DNA of 64,000 bases. It comes from Symbiodinium natans (lineage: Eukaryota > Sar > Dinophyceae > Suessiales > Symbiodiniaceae). The position numbers and the translations under genes were made by a program. The stretch is taken from positions 1,029,085-1,093,084 of the forward strand of contig CAJNDS010000224.1 in assembly GCA_905221605.1 (NCBI GenBank). The letters are read 5' to 3'. The notes under the pieces are model-generated. The model was not told the origin of the DNA, did not search any database, and worked only from the letters and a program-made list of their open reading frames with translations. Positions 44,581 through 56,340 of the stretch are shown here, piece after piece; position 1 is the first letter of the stretch; every line of letters begins with the position of its first letter.

Positions 44581-47500
44581 GTGGCTCGGCCTGTGCCGCA
44601 AATCCTAGGGTTTAGGGTTTAGGGTTTAGGGTGTAGGGTTTGGGGTTTAGGGTTTAGGGTTTGGGATTTAGGTTTAGGGATTAGGGATTATTCTGCACCC
44701 GAAACCCTAAATCCTAAACGGCTAAGCTTCAAACTCAGCTGTCGAACAGCTCACCTTTGACCTTGTCTTGGTGACCTTCACTTTGCACCGGGTGCGCCTC
44801 AACCATTTTTGGATAGTATAGCCCCTCTTCGATCCCGAAGGATACAAGTGACTTTCCCAAGGGTTTAGGGTTTAGGGTTTAGGGTTTAGGGTTTAGGGTT
44901 TAGGGTCTAGGGGACAAGAAAGGAGGATTCAAGGTTCACATTGTTGGTTCATGGACAGCCATTGCTGGGGGTCACAAGGAGGGCGTGTAAGGTTCTTTCA
45001 ACCGCAGACATGGAGTTTCTCTCGACGTGCTTGGGCAGAGGCATGGGGTGAGTGTGTGTTTGTGGGCAACTTGGAGGTTCATGGTACTTAGTAACGCAAT
45101 TACAACTGTACTCATAACCCAGTTATCGCCAGTTTAGGGCACTTAAGGGGCTTCTAAGTGGGTTAGAACTACACTTACACTTGGGCTATAAGTGCCTTGA
45201 AACCCGAAGTAAGGAGAGGGTTCAGGGTTGACTCTATCCTTCTCATACGAGGCTTCTTTCAAACAAGCATAGGTGGATACAGTTTTTTTTTTTTTTGCGC
45301 CTTTCTCTTTGAAAGCTCCGGTCTCTGGACCAGATCTACTCCAAGAGACTCCGGGGTATGTAATCCAAGGTATCAAACCCCACTACTCCCGAAGGCTCCC
45401 TAGGCTTCCCAAAGGTTCCCTAGGTACCTACCCCCCTTGAGAACCCCCCTCCCTTAAGAACCCTATAGCTGGAGTGCCCACCCCAGAGTATCCCGGAGAG
45501 AATCGCAGCGTCGCTGTCTGGGTGGAGCCAATGTTCTTGTTCAACATTAAAAAAAGTTTTCTTGTTGTTTCTCCGTTGATTTCTTTGTAGGACCAGTTAA
45601 GTGCAACGTGTCTAATTCCATGTTTGTTATGGGCAATGCGTAGAGGTTGCTGCAGACGAGACCAGCTAAGGTTTTCGACTTCTACCATCAGACACTTGGA
45701 CTGAGATGCGCGATGCCGAGCGTTTGGGCTGTAGGGTTTAGGGTTTAGGGTTTAGGGTTTAGGGTTGCTCTGCAGGACTGCTCCCAGCAGAATCGTTGTT
45801 CCGAAAGTCACCACTCCAGGCTATACTGTAAACCCACGACTCCACGACTTCTGCATGAATCCCTAAACCATAAACCTTAGATGCTAAACCCCGAACCCCT
45901 CACACCCCTACACCACTATTCCCCGCATCTCTGCACAAAAAAACCTTTGGAACTCTCACACCCTCAAGCCTCTCCTGAACTTTTACCCTAAACATTGCAA
46001 GGCAACGCCACAAATTGCGGACCCGCGTGTTGGGCAGATGGCATGTCTGCCACCAGGCGAAAACGCGAAAAGACTCGAGGCGTTGCGCGCACGTATGCGC
46101 CGGACGTGTTTTGTGTATGGTCCCCAACACCCGGCCCAAACCCTAAATCCTAAACCCTAAACCCTACTTCCACCCCCTAAACCCGAAACAGCCCTAAACC
46201 CGAAAAACCTAAATCCCAATGAAACCCTAAACCCTAAACCCTAAACCCTAAACCCAAAACTCAAAACCCAAAACCCCAAAACCCTAAAACCCTAAACCCT
46301 AAACCCTAAACCCTAAACCCTAAACCCCAATTAAGCCCTGACCCGAAGTCCGAACCGAGCCAGGAGAGGCTTCTTCCAATGGATCGCGAAGTCGAATGCC
46401 TTCGAGACCGTGACGTTGATAGTGATAGGCCGGCATGCTGACTAGATCAGTGTTAGGGATCCTTTTTACTTTTTGGGTTATGGGCTTTCTTATATTTGAA
46501 CAAACGGATCCTTTTTTCTTCCTAGGGGAACAGGGATTAAGCTGAAGCCATTGTGCATTGAGCGAGCTGGGGGGGTTGGGGGGCTGTAGGGTTGAGATTT
46601 GTTCTTGTTGTTGGTGTGGGCTTTAGAGTTTTATGTTTTAGGAATTGAGGTTAGGTGTTCAGGCTAGGGATCCCATAGCTCGCAGCAAACCCCTCAACCC
46701 CTAAACCCTAAACCCGTAAGTCCTTAAGCCATGAATTCCCCAAACCACTGACTTCCTCACTCCCCACGAAGAACGGCACCCTTGTTGCAATATGGTGCCG
46801 GAGCTACCAAGAACTCCGAGCTCTGCGGACCGCACGTCCCAAGCGGGAACCCTGCATGCCTAATAAACCCTAAGCCCTAGACCCTAAACCCTAAATGCCT
46901 AAATCCCGAATCCCTAAACCCTAAGCCCTAAACCCGAAGCGGGCTTGACAGGGTGGAGGAGTTAAGGTAACCCCCCACCTCGTTCCCCAGATACAGCACC
47001 CATTCAACTTCAAGCAGGGCAGGATTCGGCTTTTGGGATTGTGGAGGATGTTGGGGTTTGGGATTTCTAGGGTTCAGAAGGGGGTTTAGGGTTTCGGGTT
47101 AGGATTGGATTGCGCTTGGGGGGTGCTTCCACCAAGCGCACGATGCAGGACTCAACGCGCTCTGGCTTGCGCACGACACAAACAGCAACAAGAGCGACGC
47201 ACTGATTTCTGCGCGGATAGACTTTCAGATTGCAGAGATTGCAGCATGTCCGCATGCCGAGTGAACTCTCTCTTTGGTTGACATAGCTATGTTGTACCGC
47301 AGAATGTGGTTCTGGCTGTTCTAGCTGGCTATAGGTACAGAGCTTGGGATGTCCCCCCCCCCTATACTAACAGTCCTCACTAGGGATTAAAATAGGTGGG
47401 AACTATAATCCCGATTCAGGACTGTTGCACCTTTGGATGTCTCCCCCTTGTACTAACAGCTCCTTAGTAGAGATTGTAGTACCCCCCTACTATAATCCCT

Positions 47501-50500
47501 GTTAAGGACTGTTAGCATAAGGGGGAACATCCCAACCCTACACCCTAATCCCTAAACCCTACACTTCAAAGCCTGAATCCCTTAGCCTCGCTTCTATCCT
47601 CTCTAAGGCCTCGTCTTGAGCCCAACACCATCAAGGGCTTCTTTAGGTGTTTTCGAGGTTTGAGGTTGTAACGCCCTAAGCCCGAACCCTTACAAACCCT
47701 GAACCATACAGCCCTAAAACCCTTAAACAACCCTAAGCCCTAGTTTAGGGTCCGTTGTATGTGGCTTTTTGGGGGTTCAAGGATTGAGGTATGAGGCCTT
47801 GGAGTGTAGGGTTGAGGGATGAACCCTAAACTTAAACCCTAAACCCTAAGCCCTAAACTTACTTCATAGCCTGCAATTCCAAAACCCCTGTAAGCCAGAA
47901 ACCCGAGTGAGGAGCACTCTTTGATGTTTGGGAAGTACTCGAAACATGTCATTTTTTATGGTTCCTAGTGCATGCATTTCGCAGCCAGTTTTTGCGAAGA
48001 ATTTCGGGCACCCTGAAAAATGCGGACATGCTAGAGAACTGCCCACTTTGCATTGGAGATCCACCCCAAACCCGAAGCCCCCAAACCCCTAAACCCGAAA
48101 GCCTATGTACAAAACTGACAAATCTGACAGCTCCCCAAGATAACCCTAAACCCTAAGCCCTAAGCCCTAAACCCTAAATCCTAAACCCTGAACCCTAAAC
48201 CCTAAAGCTTAAACCCTAAACCCGTCACCCTAAACCCTGCACCCTACACCCTAAACCCTAAACCAGCCCAGTTTTTTTGCACGTACTACACCATCGAGCT
48301 CTTCCTGCGGTTCATGGCCTTCAAGCGGAAGCGCTGGAGCTGCAGCTGAGAGTGCTGTTTGAGGATTTCGGGTTGAGGATTACTTTTGGGTTTTTAGAGG
48401 TAAGTTTTTTCTGGGGTGGCTTAGAGGTTTTAGGGTTTTAGGGGTTTAGGTGTTTTTAGGCTTCTGGGGGGTTTAGGGGCCTAAACCCGAAGCCCTAAAC
48501 CCTAAAACCCTAGAGCCCTAAAGCCCTCAAGTGTCAGGTGCGATGCTCTGCGCGACGGCTGGTTTGTTTTTGACAGCCTCCCGGCAGCTTTGAGGATTCA
48601 GGGTTTGGGGTTTAGAGTTTAGGGTGCAGGGTCTTAACAGGGTTTAGGGTTTAGGGTTTAGGGTGAGGGCTTAGAGTTTCGCGTAGTGATAAGTAGGGTA
48701 CAGTCGCCCATAGACACAATCTGTCTGGTTCCTATGCTTCAAGTCAGGGTTCAGGTTATAGGGTTCAGGGTTTAGGGTTCAAATCCTAAACCCTAAACGC
48801 CTAAACCCTAAACCCTAAACCCCAAACCCCAAACCCCAAACCCTAAACCCCAAACCCTAAACCCTAAACCCCAAACCCACCCTGGACCGGCGCAGGCCTC
48901 TTGGTCTTCATGATGTTGGGGGAGACGCTGGTTCTCTCCGTGCTGCTGCTGATCTTGGGGCCACTTACTTAGCCAATAGTTACCCTAAGCCCTAAACCCT
49001 AAACCCTAAACCCTAACCCCTAACCCCTAAACCCTAAACCCTAAACCCTAAACCCTAAACCCTAAACCCCTAAACCCCTACGTAAACCCCTAAACCCCTA
49101 AACCCCTAAACCCCTAAACCCCTAAACCCCTAAACCCCTAAACCCCTAAACCCCTAAACCCTAAACCCTAAACTTTTGGGTTTTCCTTCTTTAGTAGGAA
49201 TTATAAAGTTCAACCTTTTTTCTTTCCCCGGCTATTGGAGAAGTAAGGCCGGATGGCCCTGCATCAACAGCTGTCGGGAATGCTGGGGGGCCCAGAGATT
49301 TGTTGGGCTGGGGGCATTTAGGGTTCAGAATGTAGGGTTTCGGGTTGAGAATTAGGGTTGAGAATTAGGGGAGAGAAGAGAGGGTTAGGGTTGAAAATTC
49401 AGGGTTTGGGGTTAGGGGCTAGGGGTTAGGGTTCAGGGTTTAGGGTTTAGGGTTTGCGGCTTACGCGCTTGGGGGCTCAGGGTTCTTTTAACCCTTAAAG
49501 GGTTATAGAGAGGTTATAAGCGCAACCCCCAAACCCCACACCGCCCCCCCCCTGACCCTCAGCCCGAGCGCCAAACCCTAACACGCAAAAGGTTCAAAAC
49601 CCCCCCTCATCCCCCAAAACCGAAACCCTGAATCTCTAATCCCAAAACCCAAACCCCCAAACCAATACCCAAACCCCAAGCCCTACACCCTAAACCCTAC
49701 ACCCTAAATTATCATCCCCAAACCCCAAAGTCTCCCAAGGCATCAAAACCCGAAACCCTTAATCCCTGAAACCTAAACCCTAAACCCAAAGCCCTAGGAC
49801 CCTAAGCCCTAAGCCCTAAGCCCTGAGCCCTAAACCCTAAGCGCTAAGCCCTAAGCCCTAAACCCTAAACCCTAAACCCTAAACCCTAACCCCTAACACC
49901 TAACCCCTAACCCCTAAACCCGAAACCCTAAACCGTAAACGTCTCCCAAGGCATCAATTCTCAAGCTCTTCCGGCTCCTCCGGCTCTCACGGATGGCCCG
50001 GATGCTGCGGTCCATGCCAGAGTCTCCCCCTCGGAGGGTTTAGGGTTTAGGGTTTAGGGTTTAGGGTTTGGGGTTTAGGGTTTAGGGTTTGGGGTTTAAC
50101 TAGGGTTTAGGGTTTGGGGGTTTGGGGTTTGGGGTTGAGGGTTTAGGGTTTAGGGCTTTAGGGTTTGAGGGTTACCCTCCCCCCCCCCCCCAGCCCCCCT
50201 TTCCAAAAAAACAAAAAATGAAAGAACCCTTATATGGAAGAATCGTTTATCATCATCCCTATATCTTGTAGGAAGAATATGTTGGAATAATCCCTATACT
50301 ACCCTACAAGGACGATGATTTACACTAATCCCTATTTTACCCTTATACGGAAGAAGATTTTACTAATCCCTCTATTACCCTTCTAAGGAAGTATATTCAG
50401 AATAACCCCTTACAAGGAGAGTATTTATCATGTTTTGGTTGGGTTCTTAAGCAACTAGTAGTCAACTAAACCCTAAGGTTTAAGCCCTAAGCCCTAAACC

Positions 50501-53500
50501 CTAAACCCTAAACCCCAAACCCCAAACCCTAAACCCTAACCCTAAACTCTAAACCCTAAACCCTAAACCCTAAACCCTAAACCCTAAACCCTAAACCCTA
50601 AACCCTAAACCCTAAACCCTAAACCCTAAACCTATTCCCTATACCCTATACCCTAAACCCTAAACCCTAGCCCTAAACCCTAAACCCGGCTGGCACGGGA
50701 TGATTCCCGGGCCCGAACGTCAAGAGGACACAGGAGGTGGAGCCCCCTGAGCTGGTCTCTTGAGGCTCTGAAGCACCCCCAACAGCTAACACACTTTAGG
50801 CTTTAGGGTTTAGGCGGTTTAGGGTTTTGGGTTTAGGTTTAGGGTTTAGGCCTCAAAGCCTCCAACTCTGTAAACGCTTCCGAAGTTCTTGAGGCTCATG
50901 ATCCTCATCAAGGGCATGTATGCGGCAGCCACCTCTGCTGCCAGCTCTGCACGCAGCCCTGAACCCTAAACCCTACACCCTAAACCCTAACCCCGAAACC
51001 CTAAGCACTAAGCCCTACCTAAGCCCTAAACCCCAAACCCTAAACCCAAAACCCCCAAACCCTGAGCCTTCAGTCAGTCTCCAACCCTAGAGGAGACTCG
51101 GACCCAGAGCAGGCGCTTAGACTTAGTCTCGTTTGTTTTAGGGTTTACGGTTTAGGGTTCAGGTAGGGTTTCGGGTTTAGGGTTTAGGGTTTAGGGCTTA
51201 GGGTTTAGGGTTTCTTCTAGCAAAGCTCTAGAGCTTTAACGCCAAGTCCGGACTCAGGGTACAGCAGGCTGAAAAGATCATGTAGGGCTGAGGGTTCAGG
51301 GTTCAGTGTTTAGGGTTTAGGGTTTAGGGTTCGAGCATTGGGGTCGAGGGCTTGGGGGTAAAGCTTGTGGGAGTAGGTAGGGGTTTGGAGGGTTTGCCGA
51401 GGGATTTCGGGTGTTGTTTGTTGTGTATTGTTTCAAGGGTGGGTTTTAGGCTTCGTTTTCAGGGTCTTGTGGGGTTTGAGGCTTGGGGTTTGAGGTTTGG
51501 GCTTTGGGCCATGAGCTTTGGCAGAACCCCAAGCCCCCAAACCCCCAAACCCCAAACCCTCAACCCTCAACCTTCAACCTTCGATGTCACTTTCGAGGTG
51601 TTCTTCGTGATGTGCCTACAGCTTATCCTGCTCTATGTCTTCGCGATCGCCCCTCGGGTGAAGAAGCCTTAGCAAGCCATGACCCTTAAAACTCCCATAA
51701 CACCCCAGAACACCTAACTAGACCACCCTCGAAGCCCCTAAGCCCAGAACCCCTAAACCCCCAAATTATGATCTAGGGTTTCCGTATGCATGCTCGACTC
51801 GAACAGCACTCCACCTCAGAACAGCGTGCTGCTTCGACGACGCAGAAAGGGCGAGGCAGCACTCATTTTGGCAGTGCTCTCAGAGTGATAGCTCATAAGA
51901 CAAAGCTATAAGGGACACTGCTGTTGCTTAGCTTGCCGCATCGGGCGCGTGCTGCCTCAACAGCCTCAATGCGTGCTGCCTTGCCAGCGGTCGAGGCCGC
52001 ATGCAAAAGTGAGGTGGAAGGCTGAACGAGGCAGCAGAAAAATGGAACTCCTGCCGAAACCCTAAACGCTAAACCCCTAAACCCCTAAACCCCTAAACCC
52101 CTAAACCCCTAAACCCCTAAACCCCTAAACCCCTAAACCCCTAAAACCCCTGAACCCCTAAACCCCTAAACCCCCGAAACCCCTAAACCCCTAAACCCCT
52201 AAACCCCTGAACCCCTAAACCCCTGAACCCTCTAAACCCCTAAAGCCCTAAAGCCCTAAACCCCTAAACCCCCTAACCCCTAAACCCCGAAACCCCGAAA
52301 CCCCTAAACTCCGAATGGACTGGCGGCTCACATGATCACCCGAAGGCCGTACCAGGGCCTCTTCACGCTGAGTTGGAAGCCCCAAGCCCTGTAGGGTTTG
52401 GGGTCTCGGGTCTTACTTAGCCATGAGTTGAACTTTCAAGCTTTTTGGGTTTCCTTATTTGGTGGGAATTGTAAAGTTTAACCTTTTTTCCCCCTGGTTA
52501 TTGGGGAAGTAAGTTAGGGTTTAGGGAGCTTCTATGCGAACCTCACTGTAAATCCGAGATGACGTGTGGAGGAGGGAGGTTGCGGTTCAAGGGTTCCACG
52601 CTTTGGAGGTGCATTCCTTAGGGCTTAAGGTTTAGGATTTAGGGTTTAGGGTAGGGTTTAGGATTTAAGGTTTTAAGCTGGCACATAGGAGTAGGGGTCA
52701 GTCAGGCATATCCACTGTGAAGGGTTGTAGGTTTAGCAGCTTCATGGATAGATTCAGCTGAGGGCAGAAGCAGCGAAAGTCCAGTTCTAAGCCCTGCCTG
52801 AAAAGCTACCAACCGGGCGAACCCTGCACCCCGAGCCTTAAAACCTAAAACCTAAACCCTAAACCCTAAACCCTAAACCCTGAACCCTGAACACTAAACC
52901 ATAACCCTAAATCCCAGCAGGTTCGGGGTTACCGAGCCGCCTTCTCCAGGCCTTCACACAGCTTGCCGCCAAGACCGCCATGGGTGATTACTACTTCCCG
53001 ACCGTCCTGTGCCGTGGCCAACCTCTTCGGGGCACTCCCAAAACCCTAAACCCCAAACCCTAAGAACCCCAATAGCCCTAAACCCGAAATCCGAAATCCA
53101 AAGCCCTCAACTCTCAAACCTCAACCCTCAACCTGACCCTTGACCCTTGACCCTCAACCCCCGACACCATGAGGAGCGCGGCCAAGCAAACCTCTGGTCC
53201 TAACCCACAAAAGCCTTGGGTTTAGGGTTTAGGGTTTAGGGTTTAGGGTTTAGGCGGTTTAGGGTTCAGGATTTAGGGTTTAGGGTTTAGGGTTTAGGTT
53301 TAGGGGATTCCGAAGTATGAGAGGCCGTATTTGAGTAACTAGAATCTCATTTGGACATGTAGTGCTGTCGCATACGCCAACTAGTTGGCGAATACTGGTG
53401 ATAATGATCAGTGGCGAAGATGATGAGGGACATTCTCAGCATTTTTCCTAAACCCTAAACCCTAAACCCCTAAACCCTAAACCCTGAACCCTACACCCTA

Positions 53501-54715
53501 AACCCTAAGCCCTTTTGACTCGGACTTCCCCCAAGGCACTCCATGTATACCCTGCTTCTGTACGGCACTTTCCTGGACAATTTGTCCCAGTTCTGTGACG
53601 AGGTGGGGAGGGTTTAGGGTTTAGGGTTTAGGGTTTAGGGTTTGGGGTTTAGGGTTTAGGGATAATGGGCAGCCCAGCCCGAGCACCCAAGAGCCCCAAA
53701 TCCCAAATCCCAAGCCCCAAGACCCAAAGCCCCAAACCCTAACTTCAAGCTTTGAAGCCCCTAAACACAAATCTCTAAACCGTACACCCTAAACCCTAGA
53801 CCCGAAACCCGAAGCCCTAAACCCCAAACCCGAAACCCGAAACCCTAAACCCTAAACCCTAAACCCTAAACCCTAAACCCTAAACCCTAAACCCTAAACC
53901 CTAAACCCTAAACAGGTGGGTGCGGAAAGCCCTCTTTGCCTGGCACTGATCTTCGTCTTTGTGCTCCTCTCCGCGTGCACGGCGCCGTGCGCAAAGAGGT
54001 TTTGGGATTTTTATTGGAGGCGAGGGTTTAGGGTTTAGGGTTTAGGGGGTTTAGGGTTTACTGGTTTTAGGGTTTATAGGGTGTATGGGTCTGTAGGGTT
54101 TATAGGGTTTGTAGGGTTTAAAGGGTATAGGGTTTAGGGTTTGTAATTCGATTTCCTAGGCAGAGCCCAATGCCAAGCCGTCAAACCCCAAACCCCAAAA
54201 AACCCAAGCCCCTTAAACCATAAACCCTAAATTTAAGAGCCTCCGGCTCAAGCCACCGACCCCGCAGGAGAACAAGTTTAAGGTTTGGGGTTTGGTGGAG
54301 TGGGTTTGCGGTTCGGGTCTGGGTGGGGGGGTGGCGGGGGGGGTGGGGGGGGGGTGGGGCCAGCCTGGCGAGAAGCTGCCTGGGCGGTTCTTGGGGGTGG
54401 GGGGTAGGGGGGGGGGGTGGCCTGTTCCTCCACAGAAAAGCTGCCGGGGTACCCCCCCTACCCCCCTACCCCCCCCCGTCCCCACCTCCAGAAACCCATC
54501 CAACACGCCGGGTCGGCGGGCTCACCCTAAGCCCTAAACCCGAAACCCTAAACCCTAAACCCTAAACCCGAAACCCGAAACCTTAAACCCTAAACCCTTA
54601 ACCTCCGAGGTGCTCAACATGCTGATTGGTATTCTCTGCGAGGTCGTCTCGGCAGTAGCCTCCGCCTGGAGCTCAGGGCACTTGCGGAGTGACCCTAGGG
54701 TTTAGGGTTTAGGGT

Positions 54716-54761
<46 letters not shown>

Positions 54762-56301
54762 GGTTTACCTGGCCCTGAGTAGGAAGGAATATAGGCAGCT
54801 TCCATGCCGCTGTATGCATTCCCCACGAAGAACCAGAAAGTTTTGGGTGTTTGGGCTGTTTTTTCAGATGTGTTCAGGGTGCTTAGGCTGTTTGAGACGT
54901 CTAGGGTGTCGAGGGTGCTTAGGGTGTTGCTTCGGGTGTTTATTTAGGCTGTTTGGGGTGTCTTTAAGGATGTTTGTAGGGTGTTGAGGATGCTTTTAAG
55001 GTTTAGGGCTACAGGCAACTTCATGCTCCCGTTCCTTACCCACCTTTGAGCGCAGCGCTGCCCTGAACCCAAAACCCTAATCTTGAGGCCCTAAATCCTA
55101 AACCCACCCTAAAGGACCTACCTTTTCAGGCTAGAAAGGGTCCCAAAGAACGCAATGTCTAAGTGTTTCATGGAAGATGTGAGGGGTTTAGGGCCTGTTG
55201 GGCCGTAGGGACTCGACTGTGTTTGGATTGTCTTAAGCTTCCTTGGGTCTACAAAATGGTGAGGTGTCATAACAAGTTAGAGTTTGGGTAAAGAATTTTA
55301 AGGGGTGTTTTTGGTTGCCACGCTCAACCGAAAGCATCGTCATCACCTTCCCCTGCCAAACCCCAAACCCTAGACCCTAAGCCCGAAGCCCGAAGCCCGA
55401 AGCCCGAAACCCTAAACCCAAACCCTAAACCCCAAACCCTAAGCCCCAAGAGCCGAGGTGGAGAGGGAAGAAATCTTGGTGCTGCCTGGCCCACCATGGG
55501 TCAGTGTGACTGAAGTGGGTTGAGGGTTAGGGGCTTAGGGGGTTTAGGGTTTAGGGTTTAGGGTCTCAATCAGCCCCTGCCTCGCCCCCCCACCCCCTGG
55601 CCCCGCTCCCTGCCCCCCCCCCCCCCCCCCCCCCCCGGCGCAACAATGAGCCTTTGGCCCAGGGATGGAAGGTTTTCTGAACGCCCTACCTAAACCCTAA
55701 GCCCTTTAAACTCTAAACTACTGGACCCTATATCCTGAACCTTCATCATAAACGCCCCAGGCTTCACATTACCAACAAGCTGCAGAGAGTTCTCTCCAAG
55801 TTGGACAAAAACAATGACGGTCACCTATGCAAGGCAAGCTGGGCATGGGTTTAGGGTTTTGGATTTGAGTCGAGGAGGAATGTCAACCCTCCCCTCCCCG
55901 CCCCCCCCCTTGCTTGCTGAGGGGCAGCAGATGCTTGTCCATTGGGTTTAGGGTTTAGGGTTTAAAATTTGTGGGTTCGCAATTGGGGTTCAGGTTCAGG
56001 GGCTGTAGCGTGGCTCTCTGTACAGGCCTTACAAGGTTTACCACTCCGATTACTGCATCATAAACCTCAAGCCCTGAAGAACGCACATCCACATCTTCAA
56101 GCACGGCGAGCCTAAACCCTGAACCCTGAACCCTGAACCCTGAACCCTCAACCCTCAACCCTAAACCCTGACACCCTAGGTCCTATCCACGAAACCCCCA
56201 AGCCCTTCAAATCCTGAATGCAGCCGCACTGGTGTTGCCGGCTCCGAAAAGCAGGTCCCGCGGTGTTAGGCAGAGCCCTGAACATGCCCCAAACCCTCAA
56301 C

Positions 56302-56340
<39 letters not shown>

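Noticed and set aside
44735-44830. Hydrophobic island LTFDLVLVTFTLHR as a channel helix
   Set aside because: It sits between two exons that already join in phase and does not fit the S1-S6 order.
44910-45050. Exon-like reading KGGFKVHIVGSWTAIAGGHK with a 21-bp 'intron'
   Set aside because: It lies inside the channel intron 44,581-45,670 and would need an implausibly short intron. Kept only as a reminder that short open islands can arise by chance.
45428-45688. Minus-strand 86-codon ORF with ATG
   Set aside because: It overlaps channel exon 2 on the other strand and has no recognisable domain.
45900-46139. Minus-strand 79-codon ORF and an overlapping + strand open island
   Set aside because: Both strands are open, there is no domain, and the stretch lies within a channel intron.
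51770-52050. tRNA or structured ncRNA from inverted 'gtgctgcctc' motifs
   Set aside because: No cloverleaf or known RNA pattern; the repeats look like intron palindromes.
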